This document shows, in pieces, positions 37,677 to 46,944 of a stretch of DNA of 64,000 nt (positions are counted from its first letter, which is position 1; each line of letters starts with the position of its first letter). This DNA comes from Microbacterium sp. MYb66 (GTDB lineage: Bacteria > Actinomycetota > Actinomycetes > Actinomycetales > Microbacteriaceae). The notes beneath the pieces were generated by a model. That model made no database searches. It was given only the letters and a program-made list of their open reading frames with translations, and was not told the origin of the DNA. Both the position numbers and the translations under genes were made by a program. The stretch lies in contig NZ_PCOV01000004.1 in the NCBI RefSeq assembly GCF_002979435.1, positions 222,425 through 286,424 of the forward strand. Direction: 5' to 3'.

Positions 37677-39386
37677 CTACGGCGCGACGATCGTGGCTGT
37701 GAGGATGCTCGACACCGGGAGCGTGCGCTCGACATCGGCAGCCCGATCCCGTCCACGGAGTCTGCCGCCGCCGATCCCCGTCGCCTCCAGGAGCAGCTCT
37801 CGTGTGGAGCCGTCCGGCATGCCCACCGTTACCTGGAGGACGGACTTCGCACGCACGGCTGCTTCGAGCTCGCGATCGAGCCAGGCAGCATCGGCATCCG
37901 GTCCCTGGTGAGAGCGGAGCCGCGTGATCAGGGGAGCGAGGTCTGAGGAATCCGTGCTCGGAAGCGGCGCAGGCGGCGCCGGGTGCCGCTCGCGCACGAG
38001 GAGCGCGCCGTCGGCGCCCACGAGCGTCGCCGGGTACCGGGCATCGGTCAGCGCCCAGTACACGGTCTCGCGGCCGACCCGGGTGGTGAGGGAGTCGACG
38101 TGCGTGCTGAGCGCGAGCGGGCGCAGCGACTGGTCCACCGCCATCGCCTGGATGAGGTGCGGGTCGGAGCTCTCGATGCGTGTGCGGCCGGTCTCGTCGT
38201 CGGTGGAGACACGGACCAGACCGTGTCGTTGTGCGGTCTGCGCGATCAGGTAGCTGAGCGGCTGGGGGATGCCCGTGAGCGAGATGGAGCCCAGGAACTC
38301 GAGGATCGAATGTTCCGTCTCACCTGCCACGAATGCGTGCGCCACGGACTCCGAGGTGAATCGGTACGACGAGGCCTGCGCCGCGGACTCGCGGGCGGCG
38401 ATCGTGCGCAGCCGCACATCCAGGGCAGGCTCCAGCGGCCCGGGGGCGATCGCCGTGAGGTCGTTCTGCAGGAAGATCCGGTCGACTTCGGCCGGGAGCA
38501 GTCGTACGAGCGCGCCGGCATCTGCGGGGTCCCCGCGGCGCAGATCCGCAGCCCATTCCGGTTCGGTGCCGTCCTCCGCGATCAGGCCGAGGAGGCGCGC
38601 ACCCTCCTGCAGGGTGCGCGACCGATCTGTCCAGGTCGGATCCCAGGGGTGCGCGAGCGGCCAGGTCTGCGGAGGGGTCCATCCGCCGGTCTCCGAACGG
38701 ACGCCGCGAGGAAGGGAGTCGCGGAAGGCGGTCGCCAGCACGATCCATCGATCGGCGGCGGAGGCCCGCAGCCAGTCCTCCGCCGACTGGCTCGAGCGCA
38801 ACCGGCGGTCGGCGGCGACGGCGAGTCCGGCCTGCAACGCGATCGCCGCGAGGGTGTCGACGATCTCCGCGGAAACACCGGCTTCGGCGAGTCGACGTTT
38901 CTCCCCGGCGCTGACGCCTCCTCCGGTCAGCAGTGCGAACGGGCTCTCCCTGGCGAGGAGGAGCAGGTCGGCGAGAACGGCGACCGTGGTGAAGGCGCGC
39001 TCGGCCGCGTGCGCTGACTCCGTCTCCGAGGACGGGGGAGCTGCCTCCGACGCGGAAGGCTCCGACGCCGTGCGCCCTGCGATCGCGACATTCACCGGCG
39101 GGTACGGTGAGCCGTCCTGTCGCAGCAGAGCGAGTGCGGTCAGCTGCTCCCGCTCGCGGCCCGCTCCGTCGCCCGCTGCCGCAGAGAGCAGAGCCGTCGC
39201 CTCCGATGCCGTCAGGGAGGGGAGGACCCGCGCCAACGACATCGGGTCGAGAAGAGCCTCTGCGGCGTCGAAGAAGTCCTTCCACGCCGCATCGGGTCGC
39301 ACGCCTCGCGCGGCGAACAGGCGGAGGAGGTCGTCATCGCTCGCCGCCGCCAGCCAATCCGCCAGCGGTCGCGCGTGAGTGCTCAT
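37677..39386 (-). CDS. Helicase C-terminal-associated (XPB-linked) protein
   Basis: The 569-residue protein matches the helicase-associated (Helicase_C_3-like) family: an N-terminal helical part (DWLAAASDDDLLRLFAARG) and a wing-like C-terminal half with RIFLQNDLTAIAPGPLEPALDVRLRTIA, SYRFTSESVAHAF and GIPQPLSYLIAQTAQRHG. No ATPase motif is seen. It is encoded immediately upstream of xpb (36 bases) and may be its partner. In mycobacteria the equivalent gene is Rv0862c. Role in repair inferred from neighbour. Confidence 0.85.
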   Translation of the reverse strand: MSTHARPLADWLAAASDDDLLRLFAARGVRPDAAWKDFFDAAEALLDPMSLARVLPSLTASEATALLSAAAGDGAGREREQLTALALLRQDGSPYPPVNVAIAGRTASEPSASEAAPPSSETESAHAAERAFTTVAVLADLLLLARESPFALLTGGGVSAGEKRRLAEAGVSAEIVDTLAAIALQAGLAVAADRRLRSSQSAEDWLRASAADRWIVLATAFRDSLPRGVRSETGGWTPPQTWPLAHPWDPTWTDRSRTLQEGARLLGLIAEDGTEPEWAADLRRGDPADAGALVRLLPAEVDRIFLQNDLTAIAPGPLEPALDVRLRTIAARESAAQASSYRFTSESVAHAFVAGETEHSILEFLGSISLTGIPQPLSYLIAQTAQRHGLVRVSTDDETGRTRIESSDPHLIQAMAVDQSLRPLALSTHVDSLTTRVGRETVYWALTDARYPATLVGADGALLVRERHPAPPAPLPSTDSSDLAPLITRLRSHQGPDADAAWLDRELEAAVRAKSVLQVTVGMPDGSTRELLLEATGIGGGRLRGRDRAADVERTLPVSSILTATIVAP

Positions 39387-39396
39387 GGCCGATGCC

Positions 39397-39672
39397 TCAG
39401 GAACGCGAAGACGCGCGGCCCTTCCGGATGAAGCTCATCGTCAGGAGCGCGATGATCATGAGGAACGCGATCGGAAGGCCCCAGTAGGGGATCGCGGCGA
39501 CGATCGGCCACACTCCCTCGCCGAACGCGGACTGATCCATCCCGAGACCGGTTCCGATGATGATGGCGAAGAAGCACACCACGGATGCCGCGGCGATTCC
39601 GAGCGCGGAGAACGCCAGGATGCGATCCAGCCGGCGGACGGGAACCTCCGGTTCGGTATTCTGCGTGCTCAT
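39397..39672 (-). CDS. Small two-helix membrane protein
   Basis: The 91-residue protein has hydrophobic segments at about 20-42 and 58-82, with a charged lead (MSTQNTEPEVPVRRLDRI) and a basic tail (FIRKGRASSRS). Its stop lies ten bases before the helicase-associated start, suggesting cotranscription. The ATG at 39672 was chosen as the shortest start that keeps the charged lead. Function unknown; the gene is often present at this place in Microbacteriaceae, from memory. Confidence 0.7.
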   Translation of the reverse strand: MSTQNTEPEVPVRRLDRILAFSALGIAAASVVCFFAIIIGTGLGMDQSAFGEGVWPIVAAIPYWGLPIAFLMIIALLTMSFIRKGRASSRS

Positions 39673-39790
39673 CCGTCTCAGCCTACTCGCACCCCGACCT
39701 TCGATTCCGCGCGCCCCACGACCGGTAGGCTGAGAGCACGCGCATGAGCGCGTCAACCGTTCTGCACATCGATCCCAGCGAGGTTCTCCC

Positions 39791-40171
39791 ATGCCCACCG
39801 GCAAGGTCAGGTTCTACGACGAAGACAAGGGTTTCGGCTTCATCGCCAGCGATGACGGCCAAGACGTCTTCCTGCACGCCTCTGCGATGCCCGCGGGTAC
39901 CGCAGTGAAGGCAGGTGCGCGCGTGGAGTTCGGCGTGGCCGACGGCAAGCGGGGGCTGCAGGCGCTTTCGGTGCGCGTGCTCGAGGCGCCGCCCAGCCTG
40001 TCGAAGGCCAAGCGCAAGCCCGCGGATGACATGGCGATCATCGTCGAAGACCTCGTGAAGCTCCTCGACGGCATCGGCGGGGATCTCCGCCGCGGACGCT
40101 ACCCCGCCTCCGGACACGGCCGCAAGATCGCGGCCGTCCTGCGGAAGGTCGCTGATGACCTCGAAGCCTGA
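39791..40171 (+). CDS. Cold-shock domain protein with C-terminal extension
   Basis: The 126-residue protein has a cold-shock domain in residues 1-65 with both RNA-binding motifs, KGFGFIA (RNP1) and VFLHASA (RNP2). From about 70 a helical extension (KAKRKPADDMAIIVEDLVKLLDGIGGDLRRGRYPASG) appears that CspA-type proteins lack. Such proteins act as RNA chaperones. The last 17 bases overlap the start of the DUF3027 gene. A -10-like TAGGCT lies upstream at about 39726. Confidence 0.93.
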   Translation: MPTGKVRFYDEDKGFGFIASDDGQDVFLHASAMPAGTAVKAGARVEFGVADGKRGLQALSVRVLEAPPSLSKAKRKPADDMAIIVEDLVKLLDGIGGDLRRGRYPASGHGRKIAAVLRKVADDLEA

Positions 40172-40730
40172 CGCCGACGCGCGTCTCATCGACGCCCACG
40201 ATCTCGCACTGGCCGCACTGGGCGAGATCACTCCGGCGTCCACGATCGGACCGGCAGCCGGCTATCTTCCGGAAGAGGACGGCTCGGTGTCGTTGCGATT
40301 CGGGAACCGGCTCGCCGGCTACCCCGGGTGGTACTGGACCGTCACGGTCGCACGGGTCGAAGACGAGGAGCCGACGGTCCTCGAGATCGAACTCCTGCCC
40401 GGTGACGGTGCGCTCCTCGCGCCGGAATGGGTGCCCTGGGCCGAGCGTCTGGCGGAGTATCGCGCGCATCAGGTCGAGCTCGCCGAGGCGGCCGCTGCTG
40501 CCGACGATGGTGGAACCACCGACGGCGATGCTCTGGACGATGTGCTCGACGACGACGATCTCGACGACGATGACGACCTCGAAGACGGCGAAGCGGACAT
40601 CCTGCACGCCGGCGACCTCGATGGCGTCGACATCGATGAGCTCGACGACACCGTCGACGAAGACGACCTGGAAGACGACGACGCCGACGACCTGGATGAG
40701 GACGCCGGCGAGGTCGACGAGGAAGAGTGA
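40155..40730 (+). CDS. DUF3027 protein with long acidic tail
   Basis: The 191-residue protein has the DUF3027 domain in residues 1-110 with LRFGNRLAGYPGWYWTVTVARV and LLPGDGALLAPEWVPWAERL. The rest (about 120-191) is almost pure Asp and Glu. Overlap with the cold-shock gene shows translational coupling, and in actinobacteria the two genes are often paired. I do not know a tested function. The acidic tail could bind basic proteins or ribosomal components. Inference only. Confidence 0.87.
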   Translation: MTSKPDADARLIDAHDLALAALGEITPASTIGPAAGYLPEEDGSVSLRFGNRLAGYPGWYWTVTVARVEDEEPTVLEIELLPGDGALLAPEWVPWAERLAEYRAHQVELAEAAAAADDGGTTDGDALDDVLDDDDLDDDDDLEDGEADILHAGDLDGVDIDELDDTVDEDDLEDDDADDLDEDAGEVDEEE

Positions 40731-40740
40731 CCGCGGGCGC

Positions 40741-41862
<1,122 letters not shown>

Positions 41863-41920
41863 CTAGGGGGCGTCCGGCAGGGCGCCGGACCGGCTTCGGA
41901 TCCGATGTCGGTCCGGGAAT

Positions 41921-41935
41921 GTAGGCTTGCCTAAG
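41921..41935 (+). promoter_or_regulatory. Candidate DtxR/IdeR iron box upstream of dtxR
   Basis: The sequence GTAGGCTTGCCTAAG contains a TAGGC-N2-GCCTA inverted repeat matching the core of the DtxR/IdeR operator (TTAGG...CCTAA). It lies 20 bases before the dtxR ATG and overlaps a TAGGCT -10-like element. This suggests that the regulator represses itself when metal is present. Confidence 0.5.
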
Positions 41936-41954
41936 AACCTCGGAGGGCCTGCAC

Positions 41955-42656
41955 ATGACCGATCTGATCGACACCACGGAGATGTATCTCCGCACCATCC
42001 TCGAACTCGAGGAGGAGAACATCGTGCCGCTGCGCGCGCGCATCTCCGAGCGCCTCGGCCACTCCGGCCCGACGGTCTCGCAGACCGTCGGGCGCATGGA
42101 GCGCGATGGCCTCGTCATCGTCTCGGAAGACCGCACGCTCGAGCTCACCGACGCCGGGCGCCGCAAAGCCGTGAACGTGATGCGCAAGCACCGTCTCGCG
42201 GAGCGCCTGCTGTCCGACGTCATCGGACTCGATTGGGCGTTCGTGCACGAAGAGGCCTGCCGCTGGGAGCACGTGATGAGCGAGCAGGTGGAGCGTCGCC
42301 TCGTCGAGCTCCTCGGGCATCCCACCGAATCGCCGTACGGCAACCCGATTCCCGGACTCGACCAGCTCGGGGATGTTCCCGCGCGCACGTTCGACGAGGG
42401 CGTCATCGGCCTGGTCCAGCGTCTGAACGCGGCGGGCGAGCCCGTCGAAGGCACGGTCCGGCGCCTCGCCGAGCCCGCGCAGGTCGACCCCGAGCTCCTC
42501 GAGCAGTTGCGCGACGCCGGCGTCGTTCCCGGCGCACACGGCGACTTCCGCTTCAGCGAGGGCTACGTCCTCATCCAGATGGACGGCAAGGAGGACGGGC
42601 TCGAGCTTCCCGTCGAACTGGCATCGCACATCTTCCTGGTGGGCGAACCGGCCTGA
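41955..42656 (+). CDS. ideR: Iron-dependent DtxR/IdeR family regulator
   Basis: The 233-residue protein has an N-terminal winged helix (1-70; RISERLGHSGPTVSQTVGRMERDGLVIV). A dimerisation/metal domain follows with RKHRLAERLLSDVIGLDWAFVHEEACRWEHVMSEQVERRL, which holds the metal-binding Glu, His and Cys residues. From about 150 there is an SH3-like FeoA domain. It fits iron-sensing IdeR rather than the manganese MntR type because the third domain is present. The target genes are not in this window, apart from the possible operator upstream. Confidence 0.93.
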   Translation: MTDLIDTTEMYLRTILELEEENIVPLRARISERLGHSGPTVSQTVGRMERDGLVIVSEDRTLELTDAGRRKAVNVMRKHRLAERLLSDVIGLDWAFVHEEACRWEHVMSEQVERRLVELLGHPTESPYGNPIPGLDQLGDVPARTFDEGVIGLVQRLNAAGEPVEGTVRRLAEPAQVDPELLEQLRDAGVVPGAHGDFRFSEGYVLIQMDGKEDGLELPVELASHIFLVGEPA

Positions 42657-42735
42657 TCCGCCGGGAATCCGGGGCAGGATGCCGGTGCGTGGGTGTGCCG
42701 GCTGCGCCCTCCCCGACGATTGTCAGGTTCGCAGG

Positions 42736-42764
42736 GTGACATGATCGTTATCTTCCGGTAGCCT
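42736..42764 (+). promoter_or_regulatory. Probable promoter of the M23 peptidase gene
   Basis: GTGACA (42736-42741) and TAGCCT (42759-42764) are 17 bases apart and match sigma-70-type elements of high-GC actinobacteria. The predicted start is near 42771, leaving a leader of about 170 bases before the TTG start at 42942. Confidence 0.55.
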
Positions 42765-42770
42765 CGGTCA

Positions 42771-42941
42771 AGTCCTCGGCGAAGAAGCCCGCTGAGGATG
42801 AACCCGCGAAGATCGCCTTCCAGGCTCGTCGTCTTCACGGCAGGAACGCACAAAGTACCCGAGCTACATTCGTGCCACGAGAGCAGAGTGCCGACGAGCC
42901 AGCGCTACCCGAACAGCGCGAGGGCCCAGGAGGACCACGTT
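42771..42941 (+). ncRNA. Structured 5' leader of the M23 peptidase gene, possible riboswitch
   Basis: A leader of about 170 bases folds by eye into two parts. First is a hairpin with arms TCCTC (42773-42777) and GAGGA (42794-42798). Second is a long-range stem GGCTCGTCG (42823-42831) with CGACGAGCC (42892-42900), a perfect nine-base pairing that encloses an imperfect inner hairpin. Cell-wall hydrolase genes of actinobacteria are a known target class of the ydaO/c-di-AMP riboswitch. I could not match its consensus with certainty, so the ligand is left open. Confidence 0.4.
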
Positions 42942-43751
42942 TTGGCCGCAGACATCGAACCGCCCGCGAAGAAGACATCTGAAGACCGAGTACCAGCCCG
43001 CCGGACCGGCGCGCGCGTGGGTGCTCGAAAGGCCGTCAAGCCACTCCGATCCATCGCCATCTTCGGGGCAGTCGGTGCACTGGTCGCGGGAATCGCGCTC
43101 CCCGCGTTCGCGTCGTCGAAGCCGAGCGAAGCCGCCCCCACGACGTTGCAGCAGCTCGCCGCCGTCGACGCGCAGTCACTCGTCGTCGCCTCGCAGGCAA
43201 CGGCCGCGCCTCTGAACCGTGGCACGTTCAGTGCGACGACTCCGGAAGAGGTCGCGAAGAAGAAGGCCGAGGAGGCCGCGGCCGCTCGCGCCGCTGCGGC
43301 ATCGACGGCATCCGCCCGCTTCAACACTGCGGGGTACGCGCTCACGTCGCCGGGATCCGGCGAGGTGCGATACCCGCTTCCGATGGGTTCCTGGAACGTC
43401 AGCCGCACTGTGGGCGGTGGCCACAACGGTGCCGACATGCTCGCTCCGGCCGGTACCCCGATCTATGCCGCCGCCGCGGGTGTCGTGCGCGCCTCTGCCG
43501 AGAGCATCGGCGGCTACGGCGTGTGCGTCATGCTCGACAGCGTCGTCGGTGGTCAGCGCGTGCAGACCACCTACGGTCACATGATCTACGGGTCGCGCCA
43601 GGTGCAGGTCGGCCAGACGGTCTCCGCCGGACAGCTGATCGGCTACGTCGGCAGCACCGGGCGATCGACCGCCAACCACCTCCACTTCGAGGTCTGGATC
43701 AATGGCGGACTCGTCGAGCCCATGTCGTGGCTCTCGGTCAACGCCGGCTGA
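42942..43751 (+). CDS. Secreted M23-family peptidoglycan endopeptidase
   Basis: The 269-residue enzyme has a basic lead, a membrane/signal segment (about 36-57, AIFGAVGALVAGIALPAFA), a coiled Lys/Glu/Ala-rich stretch (102-125) and the M23 domain (about 140-265). The metal ligands are seen: HNGAD (His161, Asp165) and HLHFE (His246, His248), with YGHM (His213) in the active site. A TTG start at 42942 is chosen because AGGAGG lies nine bases ahead; upstream ATGs would read through the leader structure. It cuts peptide cross-links in the wall. Confidence 0.9.
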   Translation: MAADIEPPAKKTSEDRVPARRTGARVGARKAVKPLRSIAIFGAVGALVAGIALPAFASSKPSEAAPTTLQQLAAVDAQSLVVASQATAAPLNRGTFSATTPEEVAKKKAEEAAAARAAAASTASARFNTAGYALTSPGSGEVRYPLPMGSWNVSRTVGGGHNGADMLAPAGTPIYAAAAGVVRASAESIGGYGVCVMLDSVVGGQRVQTTYGHMIYGSRQVQVGQTVSAGQLIGYVGSTGRSTANHLHFEVWINGGLVEPMSWLSVNAG

Positions 43752-43849
43752 CTTTCCGGACACGCTCCCCGCCATTCACCCGCCGTTGGGCCTCGTACCC
43801 AGCGCGATGGGTTAGCCTGATCCCGTTGTCGTACAGGTGGGAGAGGCTG

Positions 43850-43960
43850 ATGGAGCGAATACCGACCATCCGAACCATGGATGCCCTCGGTCGTCACGTC
43901 CTTCTGCATAGCCCGCGGGGAAGCCACGGCGTTGCCGTGCGCGAAAGGCGCTGTCTTTAG
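43850..43960 (+). CDS. 36-residue leader-like ORF (SpeD-like N-terminus) ending inside a terminator
   Basis: A GGGAGAGG ribosome site lies seven bases ahead of ATG 43850. The product MERIPTIRTMDALGRHVLLH... ends RERRCL. The stretch MDALGRHVL resembles the start of S-adenosylmethionine decarboxylase (SpeD), but the catalytic Ser and the rest of the protein are missing. The TAG stop falls in the loop of a Rho-independent terminator (43944-43974). This organisation fits a leader peptide that could control read-through into the HNH nuclease gene about 100 bases downstream, or a truncated gene. I cannot choose between these. Confidence 0.5.
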   Translation: MERIPTIRTMDALGRHVLLHSPRGSHGVAVRERRCL

Positions 43961-43974
43961 ACGGCGCCTTTTTT
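43944..43974 (+). terminator. Intrinsic terminator ahead of HNH gene
   Basis: AAAGGCGCTGTC, loop TTTA, then GACGGCGCCTTT and a T-run to 43974 form a strong Rho-independent terminator with one G-U pair. A small hairpin (CACGGC-GTT-GCCGTG, 43925-43939) sits just upstream. Confidence 0.9.
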
Positions 43975-44061
43975 CGTCCCCACGATCGCTCTGCCACCTG
44001 CGCGACCTCGTGTGAGTCGAGAGTGCCGGGAAGCCGTCCCGGCGGATCGAGAGGATGACGA

Positions 44062-44559
44062 ATGCGCACACTGGTCCTGAATGCCGGATACGAGCCACTC
44101 GCGATCGTGTCGTTCAAGCGAGCCCTGGTGCTCGTGATGAATGACAAGGCGACCGTGATCGAACGCGTGGAGGATGACCCCGTCTGGGGTACCCACGGCG
44201 TCTACGAACGCCCGGCGGTCATCATCCTCGCCCGGTACGTCCGGGTTCCGACGAGCAGACGAGTGCCGGTGACGCGGCGAGGTGTGCTGCGGCGCGACAA
44301 CCATCGTTGCGGCTACTGCGGCAAAGCAGCGTCGACGATCGATCATGTGCTGCCGCGTTCGCGTGGGGGAGCGGACTCCTGGGAGAACCTCGTCGCCTGC
44401 TGCCTGCGCTGCAACAACGTCAAGAGTGACCGCACTCCCCAGGAGATGCGGTGGCAGTTGCGCTTCACCCCTCGACCTCCGCACGGAACCGCGTGGACCG
44501 TCCGCGGGACCGAGCGCAGCGATCCGCGGTGGGAGCCGTACTTGGCGCTTGCCGCCTGA
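44062..44559 (+). CDS. HNH endonuclease-family protein
   Basis: The 165-residue protein has an N-terminal domain (MRTLVLNAGYEPLAIVSFKRAL) and an HNH domain with zinc cysteines CGYCG, the IDHVLPRSRGGADSWENLVACCLRCNNVKSD motif (catalytic His, Asn, His region) and a C-terminal part with LRFTPRPP. This type is widespread in actinobacteria as a single-copy chromosomal gene and not part of an element here. Its target is unknown. Confidence 0.9.
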   Translation: MRTLVLNAGYEPLAIVSFKRALVLVMNDKATVIERVEDDPVWGTHGVYERPAVIILARYVRVPTSRRVPVTRRGVLRRDNHRCGYCGKAASTIDHVLPRSRGGADSWENLVACCLRCNNVKSDRTPQEMRWQLRFTPRPPHGTAWTVRGTERSDPRWEPYLALAA

Positions 44560-44560
44560 G

Positions 44561-44606
44561 ACGTGCTGAAGGGGAGCCACCCTCGGGCGGCTCCCCTTCA
44601 GCACGT
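44561..44606. terminator. Terminator between HNH gene and tRNA-Arg
   Basis: ACGTGCTGAAGGGGAGCC pairs perfectly with GGCTCCCCTTCAGCACGT (44589-44606) in an 18-base stem with a ten-base loop. It serves the HNH gene and, on the other strand, the tRNA-Arg transcript. Confidence 0.87.
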
Positions 44607-44608
44607 CG

Positions 44609-44681
44609 TGCCCTCGACAGGATTCGAACCTGCGACCTGCCCTTTAGGAGAGGGCTGCTCTATCCCCTGAGCTACGAGGGC
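44609..44681 (-). tRNA. tRNA-Arg (anticodon CCT)
   Basis: On the minus strand the acceptor GCCCTCG pairs with CGAGGGC with discriminator A. The anticodon loop CTCCTAA exposes CCT, which reads AGG. The T arm has GGTTCGAATCC. The 73-base gene does not encode CCA. Confidence 0.95.
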
Positions 44682-44721
44682 GTGCGTCCAGTCTAGGCGA
44701 CCGACCGCACGCCCCTGCGTC

Positions 44722-46908
44722 TCAGTCCTCGCCGCGCCTCCACAGCTTCGAGGGCCACCAGATCGCCTTGCCGATGTCGTAGGTCAGCGCGGGAACCAGC
44801 AGCGAACGGACCACGAACGTGTCGAGCAGCACCCCGAAGGCGACGATGAACGCCAGCTGCACGAGGAACAGGATCGGGATCACCGAGAGCGCGGCGAACG
44901 TCGCCGCCAGGACGAGCCCCGCAGACGTGATCACGCCGCCCGTGATCGAGAGTCCGCGCAGGATCCCCTCGCGCGTGCCGTGTGCCTTCGACTCCTCCCG
45001 GACCCGGGTCATCAGGAAGATGTTGTAGTCGATGCCGAGGGCGACGAGGAATACGAAGCCGAAGAGCGGGACGGCCGGGTCGGCTCCCGGGAACGCGAAG
45101 ATCCCGTTGAAGACCAGAGCGGACACCCCCATCGCCGTGCCGAAGGAGAGCACTGTCGTGAGGATGAGCAGCACCGGTGCGAGGATCGAGCGCAGCAGGA
45201 GCATCAGGATGAACATGATCACGACGAGGATGACCGGGATGATGAGGTTCCGGTCGTGGATCGACGCGTCGTTCGTGTCGATCGAGGTCGCGGTGACACC
45301 GCCGACGAGCGCATCCAGGTCGCCGAGCTCGCTGCGGAGCTCGCGCACGGTCGATGCTGCGGCATCCGAATCCGCGGCATCGGTCAGAGTGCCCTGCAGG
45401 AGCACGTCGCCGTCGACCGTGGTGGGGTCGGGCGCGGGACTGCCGGGTGCACCGATCGCCGTGATGCCGTCTTCGGTCACAGGAGCCGTACCGCTGGGGG
45501 AGTCCGCGGCGGTCACCGACACAGCGTCCACGCCCTCGTTCGCCAGCAGGACGTCGGCCGCGTCCTGCAGCTGATCCTCCGCGACGACCACGTACACCGG
45601 GCTTCCTGATCCGCCGGGGAAATGCTCGCCCAGAGCCACCTGACCGTCGCGTGCCTCGGATGCTCCCAGGACGAGGTCGGACTGCGGCACGCCGTTCGCG
45701 TCGAGCTGTGTGATGCCCGCCGCCCCCGCCAGCAGAACGAGGGTCGTCACGATCCAGATCGCTCGTGGGCGACGCTTGATGAGACCCGCGAGCCGTGCCC
45801 ACAGCCCCGTCGTGCGCATGCCGTGCTCCGCGGCGACGACCTCCGGCTCGAAGTGCGGGCGTCGCGGCCAGAACACCGCGCGGCCGAAGAGCAGCAGCAG
45901 TGAGGGGAGCAGCGTCAGCGCGGAGAGCATCGCGAACACGATGCCGATCGCGGCGACGGGTCCGAGGGTGCTGTTCGACTTCAGGTCGCTGAGCAGCAGG
46001 CACAGGAGTCCTGCGATCACCGTGCCGCCGGAGGCGACGATCGGTTCGACGGATCCCTTCCACGCCGCCAGGACAGCGACGCCCTTGTCCTGCGAGACGC
46101 GCAGCTCCTCGCGGAAGCGCGCGACGAAGAGCAGGGCATAGTCCGTGGCCGCACCGATGACGAGGATGAACAGGATGCCCTGTGTCTGCCCGCTGAGCAG
46201 CAGCACTTCGAACTTCGCGAGCCACCACACCACCAGGAGCGCCACGCAGAGGGCGAAGAGGCTCGTCGAGAGAACGACGAGGGGCAGCAGGAATGAGCGG
46301 TAGACGAGCACCAGGATCACCAGGACGGCGAGGAGAGCGACGCCGAGGAGAAGTCCGTCGATGCCGGCGAAACCTGCGACCAGATCCGCGCTGAACCCGG
46401 CCGGTCCGGTGATGTAGACCGTGATGCCGTCGGGGACGGCGGCGCGCAGCTCATCGCCGAGAGCCGACGTCGCATCGGCGAGCTCGGCATCGGAGTCGAT
46501 GGGGATGAACGCCTGGACGGCTCGTCCGTCTTCCGAGGGGAGAGCCGGTGACACGTCGTCCCCGATCCCCTCCACGGTCGGTGCGTCGGCGACGGCATCC
46601 GAGATCGCATCGAGATCCGACGCGGTGAGCTCCTCTTCGGACGTGAAGACCGCGATCGCCGGGATCGAGTCGCTGTCGTTGAAGTCGCCGAGGAGCTGCT
46701 GCACCTGGGTCGCATCCGCCGACTCGGGGAGATACGTCGTCTGCTCGTTGGAGGAGACCTCGTCGACCTTCCCGAACAGCGGCCCGCCGAGCGACGCACC
46801 CACCAACCACACGAGGATCAGAGCCACGGGGAGGAAGACGCGCACCCAGGAGCGGCGACGCGAACGCTCCCTGGTCGGCGGAGTCGGCGTGGGATCGGGG
46901 CGGGACAT
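44722..46908 (-). CDS. mmpL: MMPL-family (RND) transporter of the carotenoid operon
   Basis: The 728-residue protein has about 12 membrane helices in two blocks of six, with two large periplasmic loops (about 40-190 and 405-540), the RND pattern. The first block contains GAATDYALLFVARFREELR and the second FGFVFLVALGIDYNIFLMTRVREE. Both have the Asp-Tyr pair used for proton relay in MmpL proteins. Nearby, upstream by 36 bases, is crtEb. In Corynebacterium glutamicum the carotenoid operon also carries an mmpL gene (cg0722). Export of carotenoid or of a linked lipid is an inference. Confidence 0.9.
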   Translation of the reverse strand: MSRPDPTPTPPTRERSRRRSWVRVFLPVALILVWLVGASLGGPLFGKVDEVSSNEQTTYLPESADATQVQQLLGDFNDSDSIPAIAVFTSEEELTASDLDAISDAVADAPTVEGIGDDVSPALPSEDGRAVQAFIPIDSDAELADATSALGDELRAAVPDGITVYITGPAGFSADLVAGFAGIDGLLLGVALLAVLVILVLVYRSFLLPLVVLSTSLFALCVALLVVWWLAKFEVLLLSGQTQGILFILVIGAATDYALLFVARFREELRVSQDKGVAVLAAWKGSVEPIVASGGTVIAGLLCLLLSDLKSNSTLGPVAAIGIVFAMLSALTLLPSLLLLFGRAVFWPRRPHFEPEVVAAEHGMRTTGLWARLAGLIKRRPRAIWIVTTLVLLAGAAGITQLDANGVPQSDLVLGASEARDGQVALGEHFPGGSGSPVYVVVAEDQLQDAADVLLANEGVDAVSVTAADSPSGTAPVTEDGITAIGAPGSPAPDPTTVDGDVLLQGTLTDAADSDAAASTVRELRSELGDLDALVGGVTATSIDTNDASIHDRNLIIPVILVVIMFILMLLLRSILAPVLLILTTVLSFGTAMGVSALVFNGIFAFPGADPAVPLFGFVFLVALGIDYNIFLMTRVREESKAHGTREGILRGLSITGGVITSAGLVLAATFAALSVIPILFLVQLAFIVAFGVLLDTFVVRSLLVPALTYDIGKAIWWPSKLWRRGED

Positions 46909-46944
46909 CGGATTCCTTTCGGAGGGACGGCTGCGGGGAGGAGG

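Noticed and set aside
40560..40720. The GAC/GAT-rich stretch as a tandem repeat
   Set aside because: It encodes the acidic tail of the DUF3027 protein; there is no fixed period.
43850..43960. A real SpeD gene
   Set aside because: Only the first few residues resemble SpeD, and the active-site Ser and His regions are missing.
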